Of a stretch of 33,989 nucleotides of DNA, positions 7,835 to 15,898 are shown piece by piece; position 1 is the first letter of the stretch; every line of letters begins with the position of its first letter. The stretch is from an uncultured Burkholderiales bacterium (lineage in GTDB: Bacteria; Pseudomonadota; Gammaproteobacteria; Burkholderiales; Burkholderiaceae_C). Position numbers and translations under genes: made by a program. The notes under the pieces are model-generated. The model worked only from the letters and a program-made list of their open reading frames with translations. It had not been told where the DNA came from and ran no database searches. The stretch lies in the NCBI GenBank assembly GCA_937871935.1, contig CALMQI010000158.1:1-33989 (forward strand). Reading direction: 5' to 3'.

Positions 7835-10108
7835 TCAGAACTTCCAGCGCAGGCCCAGCGTGAAAGCCCGTGGTGCGCCGGGGGCGACGAATAGCGCGTC
7901 GCTCTCGGCGCCAGTGTAGGTGCCGGCCGCGTCGAACTGTGTCTCGGCCAGCGCGCCGAAGCTCGCGAATCGCCGGTTGGCCACGTTGGTGACGCGCGCG
8001 AAGATCTCGAGCCCCGCAACGCCGAGCGGCTTCCACGCCGCGCGCAGATTGACCACCCCGTAGCCGGGCAGGCTGAAGTCGACGCTCTCGTCGCCGTCGT
8101 CTGCGAGCAGGCCGTCCTCGTTGCCCGCCACGCCGCGCCGCGAGAACGCCTGCAGATCCGCACCTATGCTCAGCCCCGGCAGCCACGCCGAGAGGGTCCA
8201 GTCGGCGCTGGCCTTCAGCATGTGGCGCGGCAGGCCGGCGATGCGCGTGCCGCGGCGCACCTGCACATTGCGCTCGCCGATGCGCAGCACACCGTCGGTC
8301 TGGTAAGTGGCGTCGAGGTGGCTGTAGCCGAGGCCGAGGTCGAACGCACCGAGCCTGGTGTGCCATTCGGTGTCCACGCCCTGGTGGCGCGTGCGGTCGA
8401 AGTTCTGAAAGAACCCGAGTTGCCCGGTGACGCTGGTGCTGCGGAACAGGATGTCGTCGCGGTTGTCGGTGCGAAACAGCGCCAGCGAGCCGCCGTGGCC
8501 GGCCGCCGACCCGAAGCGCACGCCGGTTTCGTAGGAGGTGGAGCGCACCTGCTTCAGGTAGGGGTCGGCCTGCAGGCCCGCGGGCAGACGACAGGGCTCG
8601 TCGGGGTCGGCGCAGCCCAGCTCGATGACGGTGGGCACACGCGTGTTGCGTGCCACGTTGGCAAACGCCGTGATGCCCGCGCCCAGCGCCTGCGTGATGC
8701 CGAGCGCCGGGTTGGCGCTGCGATAGCGGAAGGTCTCGCGCGGATGTTCCTCCAGCTCGCCGGTGTCGTCGTCCAGCGTCGTCAGCGTGTTGCTGACGTG
8801 CGCCTCGTTCAGACGCAGCGTCGCCGTCAGGTGCCTGCCCTCGGCGAGCTTCCAGGTATCGGTGGCGTAGACCCCGGCCTGGATGCTGCGGCCGTGCACG
8901 TCGGCGCTCAGCTCGGCGTTCTCGCCCTCGAGCGGCAGCACGCCGCGCGTGGCGTCGAAGGTGCCTGCCTGCTCGGTCTGCTGGTAGCGCACGCGTGCGT
9001 GGTCCAGGCTCGCGCCCGCCTGCCACTGGTGCGCGCCCTGGCGGCTGGCCAGCGAGAACGCCACGCCGCCGGCCGTCTGGCGCGTGGCAGTGCGGTTGAA
9101 GGACGCGTTGGGGTCGCCAGCGTTCACCACTTCGTCGGCTTCGTCGCCGTTGATCGTGGTGCGCCGGGTCTGGCGCAGATAGGCCAGCGCCTCGGCCAGC
9201 ATGCCGCCGCCGAGTTCGCGGCGCCAGCCGAGGCTCGTCTGCGCGAGGCGGTTGCGCGTGAGATCCGGGTGCGTGTACACCGCCTCGCGCCGTGCACTGC
9301 CGATGTCGGGCGTACGAAGGCCGTCGTCGTCGAAGGTGTCGAGCGGCACCAGGCCGTTGCCCACCAGCTTGCTGCGCCCAACCAGCACCGAGAGCGTGAA
9401 CTCACCGGCGTCGGTGCGCCGCCCCACCTTGGCCAGCAGCGTGCCCAGGTCGCCGGCGGAGTGGTCGCGCCAGCCGTTCTCGTCGAACAGCCCCAGCGCG
9501 GCGTAGGCGTGCCAGTCCTCGCCCGCGGCGCCATACGACACACCGGCGCGCTTGCGGCCGAAGCTGCCGAGGCTCACGTCGCCGCGCAGCCCGGGCGCGC
9601 TGCTGCCTGACGCGGTGGTGAGAGCGATCGCGCCGCCCAGCGTGTTCAGGCCGAACGCCGGGTTGGCACCGGGCACAAGCGAGAGGGAATCGAGCGCGAA
9701 CTCGGGCACCAAGTCCCAGTTGACGACATCGCCGAAGGGCTCGTTGATGCGCACGCCGTCGAGGTAGACCGACAGGCCCTGCGATGCGCCGAGGATGCCC
9801 GAGGCACGGAAGCCGCGGAACGTGAGATCACCCTGGAACGGGCTGCCCTGGATGTCGTTGACCTGCGCGCCGGGTACGCGGCGTGCGAGCAGATCGGTCG
9901 TGTTGTCGGATTGTGCTTCGTGGATCTGCGCGCGGCGCAGCACGTGCGAGGTGTACGGCAGCAGCGCGCGGTCGACACCCTGGCCAGGCAGCGGCGAGGT
10001 GCCGACGATCTCGATCGTCTGTGCAGGCTGCTGCGCGACGACGGTGCCGGTGGACCCGAGAAAGGTCAGGATCGCCGCAGTGATGGATTTCAGGGCATGC
10101 TCGCGCAT
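7835..10108 (-). CDS. TonB-dependent outer-membrane receptor (complete)
   Basis: The 757-residue receptor has a signal peptide ending VVAQ at about residue 26, and then a possible TonB-box region (QTIEIVGTSPL). The plug domain has VPGAQVNDIQGSPFQGDLTFRGF, VYLDGVRINEPFGDVVNWDL and GLNTLGGAI, and a long barrel follows, ending in Phe. The ATG at 10108 has GAGG about ten bases upstream, which I prefer to the TTG at 10117. Such receptors import scarce ligands (metal chelates, vitamins) across the outer membrane using TonB-ExbBD energy. The ligand is unknown. Its downstream partners are the PQQ-associated propeller and a cytochrome, and the neighbouring dehydrogenase has a lanthanide signature, so uptake of a lanthanide complex or PQQ is a reasonable hypothesis. 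It is divergent from the histidine kinase gene. Confidence 0.95.
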   Translation of the reverse strand: MREHALKSITAAILTFLGSTGTVVAQQPAQTIEIVGTSPLPGQGVDRALLPYTSHVLRRAQIHEAQSDNTTDLLARRVPGAQVNDIQGSPFQGDLTFRGFRASGILGASQGLSVYLDGVRINEPFGDVVNWDLVPEFALDSLSLVPGANPAFGLNTLGGAIALTTASGSSAPGLRGDVSLGSFGRKRAGVSYGAAGEDWHAYAALGLFDENGWRDHSAGDLGTLLAKVGRRTDAGEFTLSVLVGRSKLVGNGLVPLDTFDDDGLRTPDIGSARREAVYTHPDLTRNRLAQTSLGWRRELGGGMLAEALAYLRQTRRTTINGDEADEVVNAGDPNASFNRTATRQTAGGVAFSLASRQGAHQWQAGASLDHARVRYQQTEQAGTFDATRGVLPLEGENAELSADVHGRSIQAGVYATDTWKLAEGRHLTATLRLNEAHVSNTLTTLDDDTGELEEHPRETFRYRSANPALGITQALGAGITAFANVARNTRVPTVIELGCADPDEPCRLPAGLQADPYLKQVRSTSYETGVRFGSAAGHGGSLALFRTDNRDDILFRSTSVTGQLGFFQNFDRTRHQGVDTEWHTRLGAFDLGLGYSHLDATYQTDGVLRIGERNVQVRRGTRIAGLPRHMLKASADWTLSAWLPGLSIGADLQAFSRRGVAGNEDGLLADDGDESVDFSLPGYGVVNLRAAWKPLGVAGLEIFARVTNVANRRFASFGALAETQFDAAGTYTGAESDALFVAPGAPRAFTLGLRWKF

Positions 10109-10200
10109 ATTCTTCAAACCTCGAATGTCGTGGTCGTGGATTGAGGGCCGCCTATTCGAAGCGATCCGCGGCCGTGCGCTCGCGGGAAGGATTCCCGAAC

Positions 10201-10216
10201 TGCAATGGACAAACCC
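10201..10216 (-). promoter_or_regulatory. Possible sigma-54 promoter for the TonB receptor operon
   Basis: Read on the minus strand this is GGGTTTGTCCATTGCA. It has a GG doublet, exactly ten bases, then GC within a perfect TTGCA box, as required for -24/-12 elements. The upstream TGGCAC part is only half matched. Transcription would begin near 10190, about 80 bases before the receptor ATG. It is far weaker than the site at 23161. Confidence 0.3.
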
Positions 10217-10218
10217 TG

Positions 10219-11625
10219 ATGCACGCGGCCACGACGACCAACCTGCACCGTCTCGTTATGGGACGCGTTGCGCCCGTGGCCTTGCTGACCCTGATGCTGG
10301 CCCTGGTCTCCGGGCTGTGGACCGCCGGCGACGACATCGGCGACGAAATGCGTGCGGCGCTGTCCCTGGGTGCCGCGATGGCCCTGGTGTCGTCGCAGCC
10401 CGGTGCCGACGATGCGGCGCTCGTTGGTGGTCTGACGCGCCGCCTGAACGAGCAGACGCCGCGGCACGTGACGCTGGCGCTGCACGATTCGTTCGGACGC
10501 CAGCGCCTGGGCGCCTTGCCTCCGGAGCCGCTGTCGGGCGTGGCGGCCCTGCTGTTCGACGCTTTCTCCCGCCTGCACCCGGTCGAGCGACCGGCTCCGG
10601 TGCGGCTGCCGCTGGCGCGGCCCGACGGCAGCACCTGGACCCTTACGCTTGCGGCGTCGCCCGACAACGAGCGCCGTGAGGCGCTGGCGGGGCTGGCGCG
10701 CTTCGCCGCGGTGGTGGCGGCCGGCGCGGTGGCGATGCTCGCCGTGATGACGTGGAACGTGCGCCGCGCGCTGACGCCGATGGCGGGGCTGCTGGCGGCC
10801 ATTGCACGCATCCGCGGCGGCGATCTGCGCGCGGCCGAAGACCTGCCGCCGACGCGCGTGCGCGAGCTGCAGGCGGTGCGCGAGGCACTGCGCTCGCTTG
10901 GCGCAGCGCTTGAGGTGGCCGAGTCCGACCGCCGTGCGTTGAGCCGCAAGATCCTGACGCTGCAGGAGGACGAGCGCGCCTTCATCGCGCGCGAGCTGCA
11001 CGACGAGTTCGGCCAGCAGCTCACCGCGACGCGTATCGACGCCACGGTGCTGCAGCACCGCCTGGACGGCGACGCTGAGCTCGCCGCGCTGGTAGGCGGC
11101 ATCGGCGAGCGCATGGCGCGTATGCAGCTCGACGTGCGCTCGATGCTGGCCCGCCTGATGCCGCGCGAAGCTGCCGAGGTCGGCACGTTGGCGCTGCCCG
11201 AGATGCTGGCCGAGCTGGCAGCCGGCTGGCGCCGCCGCAGTGGTGACGGCGGGATCGACGTGCGCGTCGAGTGCAGCCTCGGCGCCGCGCCTGCGCCGCT
11301 GCCGGCGGCGATGGTGTTGGCGCTGTACCGCATGAGCCAGGAGGCGCTGACCAACGCCGCGCGCCACGCCGGTGCGCGCGAGTTCAGCCTCGTCGTGCGC
11401 GTGGCCGGCGGCGCGGTCGAGTGGCAGGCCTGCGACGACGGCGTCGGCCTGCCCGATGTGGCCGACGCTCTGCACCGCGGCAGCGGCCTGGCTGGCCTGC
11501 GCGAGCGTGCCTGGGCCTTCGGCGGCGATCTGCAGTGCGTGCCGGCGCGCGACGACCCCCAGCTCCCGGGGCTGTGCCTGCGCTCGCGGCTGACGATTGC
11601 GCCACCCGAAGGGAAGAGGGCGTGA
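10219..11625 (+). CDS. Sensor histidine kinase, NarX/UhpB-like (HisKA_3)
   Basis: The 468-residue protein has a first membrane segment at about 15-36, a periplasmic part of about 120 residues, and a second membrane segment at about 160-178. A HAMP-like linker with RRALTPMAGLLAAI follows. The phosphoacceptor helix carries RELHDEFGQQL with His261, in the form used by HisKA_3 kinases. The ATPase domain has an N box (EALTNAARHA), CDDGVGLP and GSGLAGLRERA. I start it at the ATG at 10219; earlier in-frame starts would only add residues before the first helix. Its stop overlaps the GTG start of the response regulator, so the pair is translationally coupled. It is divergent from the TonB receptor, and the setting suggests control of the PQQ/alcohol genes, as similar pairs do in Pseudomonas. 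The signal is unknown. Confidence 0.93.
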   Translation: MHAATTTNLHRLVMGRVAPVALLTLMLALVSGLWTAGDDIGDEMRAALSLGAAMALVSSQPGADDAALVGGLTRRLNEQTPRHVTLALHDSFGRQRLGALPPEPLSGVAALLFDAFSRLHPVERPAPVRLPLARPDGSTWTLTLAASPDNERREALAGLARFAAVVAAGAVAMLAVMTWNVRRALTPMAGLLAAIARIRGGDLRAAEDLPPTRVRELQAVREALRSLGAALEVAESDRRALSRKILTLQEDERAFIARELHDEFGQQLTATRIDATVLQHRLDGDAELAALVGGIGERMARMQLDVRSMLARLMPREAAEVGTLALPEMLAELAAGWRRRSGDGGIDVRVECSLGAAPAPLPAAMVLALYRMSQEALTNAARHAGAREFSLVVRVAGGAVEWQACDDGVGLPDVADALHRGSGLAGLRERAWAFGGDLQCVPARDDPQLPGLCLRSRLTIAPPEGKRA

Positions 11626-12272
11626 GGAATCCGCAACTGCACAGCGTGCGCGTGATGCTCGTCGACGATCACGCGATGGTGCGTGCCGGGCATGCGCGGC
11701 TGCTGGCGCTCGAACCCGACATCGAAGTCGTCGCTGATCACGGCGACGCCGGCACGGCCTACCAGGCGCTGCAGGCCGAGCCCGACGCGGTGGACGTGCT
11801 GGTGCTCGACCTCTCGATGCCCGGGCGCAGCGGGCTCGACCTGATGCGGCGGTTGAAGCTGCGCTGCCCGGCGCTGCGCGTGCTCGTTTGTTCGATGCAC
11901 GACAGCCCGGCGATGGTGGCGCAGGCGCTGCACGCCGGCGCAGCCGGCTTCGTCACCAAGGCGAGCGACCCTGCGCTGCTGGCCGATTCGGTACGGCGTA
12001 TCGCGCGCGGACAGACCGTGCTGTCGCCTGACATCGCCCGGGCCTCGTCGGCGCCATCCGCACGGGCACCGCATGAGCAGCTCACGTCGGGCGAGTTCGA
12101 TGTCTTCGTGCGCCTAGTACGCGGTGACACGGTCGAGATCATCGCCGCGGCGCTGAAGGTCGCGCCCAAGACGGTGTTCAACCGTCAGGCCGCGATCCGC
12201 GCCAAGATCGGCATCTCGAGCGCGGTCGAACTCGTGCGCTACGCGCGCGCGCACCGGCTGGTGTTCGACTGA
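11622..12272 (+). CDS. Response regulator, NarL/LuxR type
   Basis: The 216-residue product begins at a GTG that overlaps the kinase stop (GTGA). The receiver domain (residues 8-125) has the acidic pair in VDDH, the phosphoacceptor Asp63 in LVLDLSMPG and the conserved Lys113 in VTKAS. After a short linker the C-terminus (about 150-212) is a LuxR-type helix-turn-helix with EIIAAALKVAPKTVFNRQAAIRAK cut in the usual places. Its first helix reads LTSGEFDVF rather than the common LTxRExEVL, so the output domain is somewhat divergent. It is the partner of the kinase just upstream and is predicted to bind DNA near the PQQ and TonB genes. Confidence in the family is high; the target is inferred. Confidence 0.93.
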   Translation: MRNPQLHSVRVMLVDDHAMVRAGHARLLALEPDIEVVADHGDAGTAYQALQAEPDAVDVLVLDLSMPGRSGLDLMRRLKLRCPALRVLVCSMHDSPAMVAQALHAGAAGFVTKASDPALLADSVRRIARGQTVLSPDIARASSAPSARAPHEQLTSGEFDVFVRLVRGDTVEIIAAALKVAPKTVFNRQAAIRAKIGISSAVELVRYARAHRLVFD

Positions 12273-12275
12273 GTC

Positions 12276-12352
12276 GCCCCCCTTGCTCGCCGCGCTCGCG
12301 TCCTCCAGGGGGGATCAGTCAGCTTGGGAGCGGCCCTGCGCTGACCGATCGG
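12276..12352. repeat. Inverted repeats between convergent genes
   Basis: Between the regulator stop and the Bug gene stop, a C-run and a G-run (CCCCCC near 12277-12284, GGGGGG near 12310-12315) can pair. A second pair, GTCAGC and GCTGAC, lies just after. There is no T-tract. This probably works as a bidirectional terminator or is a copy of a dispersed intergenic palindrome. Confidence 0.4.
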
Positions 12353-12374
12353 CGCCCGTGCGCGCCGGGGCAGA

Positions 12375-13370
12375 TCAGCCGCCGCCGCCCCTGGCCAATC
12401 CCAGCCGCTCCACGGTCAGCTTCTCGGCCGCGTAGGCCTCGCGCATGTGTCGCCCGTAGTCCTCGGGGCCTAGGTAGGCGAGCGCCTGATCGTACTTGGC
12501 CAGCTCGGCTCGGTGAAGCGGATCGTTCATTGCGGCGTGGAAGGCGTCGTGCAGGATCTGCACCACTTGCGGCGGCAGGCCGCGCGGTCCGGCCAGGCCG
12601 TACGGCGACGAGGCGACGATGCCGTGGCCGAGTTCCTTCAACGTGGGCACCTGCGGCCAGCGCTTCGTGCGCTGCGCGCCGAAGGTAACGAGCAGGCGCA
12701 GCTGCCCGCCGTCGACGAACGGTGCGAAGCCGTTGGAGTTGACGCCCGCCATCACCTGGCCCGAGCTCACCGCGATCATCTGCTCAGCCGTGCCCTTGTA
12801 CGGTACGTGCACGTAGGCCAGGCCGCGGCGGCCGAACAACTGGTCCATCACGACATGCGGCGTGGTGCCCACGCCGTTGGTGGACACGGTAAGCCGTCCG
12901 GGGTTGGCGCGCGCCCATTCGAAGAGATCGTCGAGCGAATGCAGCGCGCTGTTGACCGGGACCACGATGCCGAAGGTCACGCCGCTGATCTGAAGGATCG
13001 GCGTCGTGTCACGGATCGGATCCCACGCCACCTTCTGCACCCATGGCGCGCGGAACACCGGCTGCGGCAGCTGCGCGATCGTGTAGCCGTCTGGCGCGGC
13101 CTGCTGCAACACCGGCATCACCAGCGTGCCGCCCGCGCCACCGCGGTTCTCGACGACGATCTTCTGGCCGAGCTGCTGCGAGGCCAGCTCGGCCAGCATG
13201 CGCAAGGTCAGGTCGGTGGCACCACCGGCGGGCCACGGCACCCACAGCATGATCGGCCGCGACGGATAACGCTCGGGCGGCTGCGCCAGCGCGCGGCCGA
13301 ACGCGGGGCCGAACGCCAGCGCCGCGAGAGCGCCGGCCAGCTGGCGGCGGCGCGACGAGATCATTGCCAT
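12375..13370 (-). CDS. Bug/TctC-family tripartite tricarboxylate transporter receptor
   Basis: This is a 331-residue extracytoplasmic solute receptor. The signal peptide begins MAMISSRRRQLAGALAALAF and ends near RALAQ. The mature part shows the family pattern: RPIMLWVPWPAGGATDLTLR, VVENRGGAGG, AAPDGYT, STNGVGTTPHVV, VPYKGTAEQM and PTLKELG. The start at 13370 is preferred because the signal begins there. The large Bug family is typical of Betaproteobacteria and binds small carboxylates, but many members are not next to TctA/TctB membrane genes, and none is present here either. It overlaps the end of the lipoprotein gene by ten bases and is the last gene of the ABC/ExbB run, which makes its role in this cluster unusual. 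The ligand is unknown. Confidence 0.9.
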   Translation of the reverse strand: MAMISSRRRQLAGALAALAFGPAFGRALAQPPERYPSRPIMLWVPWPAGGATDLTLRMLAELASQQLGQKIVVENRGGAGGTLVMPVLQQAAPDGYTIAQLPQPVFRAPWVQKVAWDPIRDTTPILQISGVTFGIVVPVNSALHSLDDLFEWARANPGRLTVSTNGVGTTPHVVMDQLFGRRGLAYVHVPYKGTAEQMIAVSSGQVMAGVNSNGFAPFVDGGQLRLLVTFGAQRTKRWPQVPTLKELGHGIVASSPYGLAGPRGLPPQVVQILHDAFHAAMNDPLHRAELAKYDQALAYLGPEDYGRHMREAYAAEKLTVERLGLARGGGG

Positions 13371-14089
13371 TGAACGAGCTCCAGGGTGATCGTACCGCCG
13401 CTGAGAAACGTGGACCCGGCGGGCTCCTCGCGTACCAGACGAACGAGGCCCACGCCTTCGCAATACCACTCGGTGGTGACGAGCGGCATATCCCGCCACC
13501 CCACCACAGGATCGGCGAACAGGCGCACGCTGGCGTGGCCCTTGATGCGCAGGCAGCGCTCGAAGCGTCCGGCACGCGTGTCAACGGCCTCGCCGACGGC
13601 TTCGATCTGGTAGTGCATCGGCACTGCCGGGTGGGTGTGCCGGATTTCGCGTGGGAACTCCTGCCGTCGTTGCAGCAGGTACGCCGTGGTCGTGGCCTGC
13701 CATGCGGTGCCGGTCTGCAGCGGGGTCTTCAGCACGTAGCGCCTCGCGGCGTCAGGCTTGGACTCGGCATCGAGGTCGCTCTTGCTGGCCACGCGGTAGA
13801 TGCCGCTGTCGTCGCTGCGCAACCAGTAGTCGACGCCGGAGTCGCTGTGTCGGCGCCAGGCGTCGCCGCCGGCGATCGTCTCGCGGCCGAGCGTGGCCAG
13901 TGTGAGAGTCTCGTGCGTGACGATGTGATTCTCGAACTCGGACTTCACGTCGTAGGTCCAGCGGTGGCCGGGCTCGAGGGGAAAGTAGCCCGAGCCCGGA
14001 GGTGGAGCGCTGCAGGCCGACAGCACGGCCGCGAGTGTCGCGGCGCAGAGGCGCTGCGTCGTGCCGGGGCGAGAAGACATCGGGCGCAT
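13361..14089 (-). CDS. Lipoprotein of unknown function in the PQQ-ABC operon
   Basis: The product has a lipoprotein signal with lipobox LSAC (cysteine at residue 26 when started at 14089). The mature part starts SAPPPGSGYFPLEPGHRWTY; a motif of the FPLExGxxWTY kind occurs in several uncharacterised exported proteins. The rest is beta-rich, with one cysteine pair candidate (ERCLRIKG and EWYCEGVG). An earlier ATG at 14167 has a good GGAGA ribosome site one turn upstream and almost touches the previous stop, but it would put 25 more residues before the signal. It is cotranscribed with the ExbB/ExbD-like genes and may be their outer-membrane or periplasmic partner; this is inferred from position only. 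Confidence 0.7.
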   Translation of the reverse strand: MRPMSSRPGTTQRLCAATLAAVLSACSAPPPGSGYFPLEPGHRWTYDVKSEFENHIVTHETLTLATLGRETIAGGDAWRRHSDSGVDYWLRSDDSGIYRVASKSDLDAESKPDAARRYVLKTPLQTGTAWQATTTAYLLQRRQEFPREIRHTHPAVPMHYQIEAVGEAVDTRAGRFERCLRIKGHASVRLFADPVVGWRDMPLVTTEWYCEGVGLVRLVREEPAGSTFLSGGTITLELVQWQ

Positions 14090-14168
14090 CTCAATCGGCG
14101 CTGGGCCGCCCAGCCGACTGACCGCCGCCACCGGGGCCGCGAGCGTAGCGAGCGTGGGGGAGGTCATT

Positions 14169-14669
14169 TCATTTCTCCGGCAACTGCGGAACGGGCAGGT
14201 CGCGGATCTTGATGTTCTGCTGCTCGCCACCGGGGCGCAGCCATGAAAACCCCTTCGGCCCGACCTTGGGCTCGGCAGTGCCGATCTGGCTGACGCCTTG
14301 ACGCACCTTCTTCATGCCCTCGTCGAGCAACGCGTGCAGATCCTTGCTGTACGGCAGCCGGTACGCGCGGGGTTCGGCAACAGGCTTGCCGTTCTCCAGT
14401 GCGTTGACCCAGACATACAGTGCGCCCGAGCCGGTCTTGCCCGGCTCCTCGATCACTGCGGCCAGCAGCACGAAGCGCTCGGGCATCGCGTCGCGGCTCG
14501 GCCAGCCCCACACGCCCTCGAGCTGGCTGTTGGCCACGAAGTACAGGCACGTGACCGCAAGCACCAGCGCCCCTTTCAGACCGCGCCCCCAGTGCGAGAA
14601 GGCCAGCGCGAGCGCGGCCACGAAGACCAGCGCGACGTAGAGCCAGAGCAGGGTGATGGTGGATGTCAT
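14169..14669 (-). CDS. Two-TM membrane protein of unknown function following the ExbD-like gene
   Basis: The 166-residue product has two membrane segments at about 5-24 and 32-48. A soluble part of about 115 residues follows, including FVLLAAVIEEPGKTGSGALY, an ALENGKPVAEPRAYRLPYSKDL-type stretch and a proline-rich end. Both termini should be on the same side. I recognise no known domain. Its start overlaps the stop of the ExbD-like gene (ATGA), which argues for coupled translation and perhaps a shared complex. The next gene is the lipoprotein, so channel, ExbD-like protein, this protein and lipoprotein look like one functional set. Confidence 0.75.
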   Translation of the reverse strand: MTSTITLLWLYVALVFVAALALAFSHWGRGLKGALVLAVTCLYFVANSQLEGVWGWPSRDAMPERFVLLAAVIEEPGKTGSGALYVWVNALENGKPVAEPRAYRLPYSKDLHALLDEGMKKVRQGVSQIGTAEPKVGPKGFSWLRPGGEQQNIKIRDLPVPQLPEK

Positions 14670-15268
14670 CGGCGTTCCACGAGGGTCTTGGCCAGGGTGT
14701 TCACGTGGATCACGTTGCCGTTCGCGTCGAGCGTGAAGCGAACGGCAGTCGTCTCGTCGCCCTTGCGGTGGAGCGTGACGCTGCCGTAGTAGACGACCTC
14801 CGCCTGCGGATTGACCTTCACCACCGAGACGTTCACCGGCACGGTCTCGCCGTTCTTGGTTTCGTAGTAATGCAGATTGACGGTGTATTCGCCCGCGGCA
14901 ACGCCGCGCAGGGTGACCACCTCCTGGTTGAGCGGGTTCACCACCTTCTGGCCATTGATGACGATGGTGTCGTTGGCCAAGCCACGGTCGTCGCGATCCA
15001 GGTGCAGCAAGCCCGCCTCGCGGGCGCGGAACCACACCAGATTGCCGCCTGGGTCCTGCACCCAGGTGTCGATGTCATTGGGGTTCAGGTCGGGCCAGGT
15101 CACGGTGATGATGTATTCGGCCTTGGCCGGAATGTCGCCGGTCTTGGCCTTGGGGTTCATCGCGATCAGCGCAATCGCGAACAGCATGACGAAGGCCAGC
15201 AGCGCGTTGAACAGCAGGTCCGAGAACGGATCGATCTCGTCGTGCCGGCGCCTGCGCAGGACGGCCAT
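14666..15268 (-). CDS. ExbD/TolR/MotB-like protein with a DUF2135-like periplasmic domain
   Basis: This 200-residue protein has a short positively charged cytoplasmic start (RRRRHDEID), one membrane helix at about 17-38 and a periplasmic part of about 160 residues. Acidic residues at the head of the helix (Asp13 and Asp17 in IDPFSDLLFN) match the position of the essential aspartate in ExbD, TolR and MotB stator helices. The periplasmic part is not the small ExbD fold or an OmpA-like domain. It has DIDTWVQDPGGN (65-76) and LHLDRDDRG (88-96), which resemble the DUF2135/YfaP type of beta domain, then a GEYTVNLHYY strand. The gene begins six bases after the channel gene stop. Function is unknown; use of the proton gradient is inferred from the pair. 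Confidence 0.75.
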   Translation of the reverse strand: MAVLRRRRHDEIDPFSDLLFNALLAFVMLFAIALIAMNPKAKTGDIPAKAEYIITVTWPDLNPNDIDTWVQDPGGNLVWFRAREAGLLHLDRDDRGLANDTIVINGQKVVNPLNQEVVTLRGVAAGEYTVNLHYYETKNGETVPVNVSVVKVNPQAEVVYYGSVTLHRKGDETTAVRFTLDANGNVIHVNTLAKTLVERR

Positions 15269-15274
15269 GATGAC

Positions 15275-15898
15275 TCAGGAAGCCTGTTCGCCGTCGCCGA
15301 GGATGGACGCGGCCACCTGGTCGGCCATGCGGTCCAGCAGCAGCAATTGCAGGCCGAGCCAAAGGTTCGCGGCCAGCCCCACCAGCGTGGTGTACAGCGC
15401 GATTGCCATGCCCTGCGTCATTTGCTTGAGCAGCGTCTGCACCTCGGAGATGTCGAACAGCTGCATGCGGCTGATCTGCATCGACATCACGATGAAGCCC
15501 ACCACCGTGCCGAGCAGGCCCAGCTTGACGGCAGCGGCGGCGAACCACCACGCGGTTTCGTGCGGCCCGTGCGTGCGCTCGGACAGCAGCTGCGCCGCCT
15601 CGGGTCGGCCGGCGGCGCGGTCGGCCCGCCACGCGGCGCGCCAGCGTCCACCCGAGGGCCGCGCCTCGAGCGCCAACAGCCGCGCGCGACGGCCGATCCA
15701 GACGGTGCAGATCGCCGCCAGCACGGCGATGCCCCCACTGATTCCGCTGGGGTCGCCGCGCACCAGCTCGGCCCACAGGCCCATGCGCTGCAGCCACCAA
15801 GCCCCGAACAGCATCACGCCGGCGTGCAGCGCCCAGGCCCAGAACAAGGTGTCGGCCGAGGCGGACAAGCTCGTGGTCCGGTGTCGCCAGCGCATCAT
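15275..15898 (-). CDS. MotA/TolQ/ExbB-family proton channel protein
   Basis: This 207-residue inner-membrane protein has helices at about 16-36 and 52-68, a cytoplasmic stretch, then the conserved family pair: KLGLLGTVVGFIVMSMQI (about 124-141) and MAIALYTTLVGLAANLWLGL (about 164-183). These are the channel helices shared by ExbB, TolQ and MotA, which use the proton motive force to drive a partner. Its start overlaps the ABC permease stop (ATGA), and the ExbD-like partner follows after six bases. ExbB proteins usually energise TonB receptors, and two receptors are nearby, but no TonB protein is encoded in the window. Whether it serves those receptors or a different machine is open. Confidence 0.88.
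   Translation of the reverse strand: MMRWRHRTTSLSASADTLFWAWALHAGVMLFGAWWLQRMGLWAELVRGDPSGISGGIAVLAAICTVWIGRRARLLALEARPSGGRWRAAWRADRAAGRPEAAQLLSERTHGPHETAWWFAAAAVKLGLLGTVVGFIVMSMQISRMQLFDISEVQTLLKQMTQGMAIALYTTLVGLAANLWLGLQLLLLDRMADQVAASILGDGEQAS

Noticed and set aside
6809..9610. Long plus-strand open frames opposite the propeller and TonB receptor genes
   Set aside because: The translations are rich in His, Arg, Gly and Ala with no motif, while the minus strand gives clear YVTN repeats and receptor plug and barrel motifs.
12276..12352. CRISPR-like or tandem repeats in the GC-rich intergenic palindromes
   Set aside because: Only single inverted pairs are present; no direct repeat with regular spacing was seen here or elsewhere in the window.
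13361..15898. Zorya-type defence system (ZorA/ZorB) as the identity of the channel module
   Set aside because: The second protein lacks an OmpA/MotB peptidoglycan-binding domain, the first lacks the long cytoplasmic tail of ZorA, and no helicase or nuclease gene is present.
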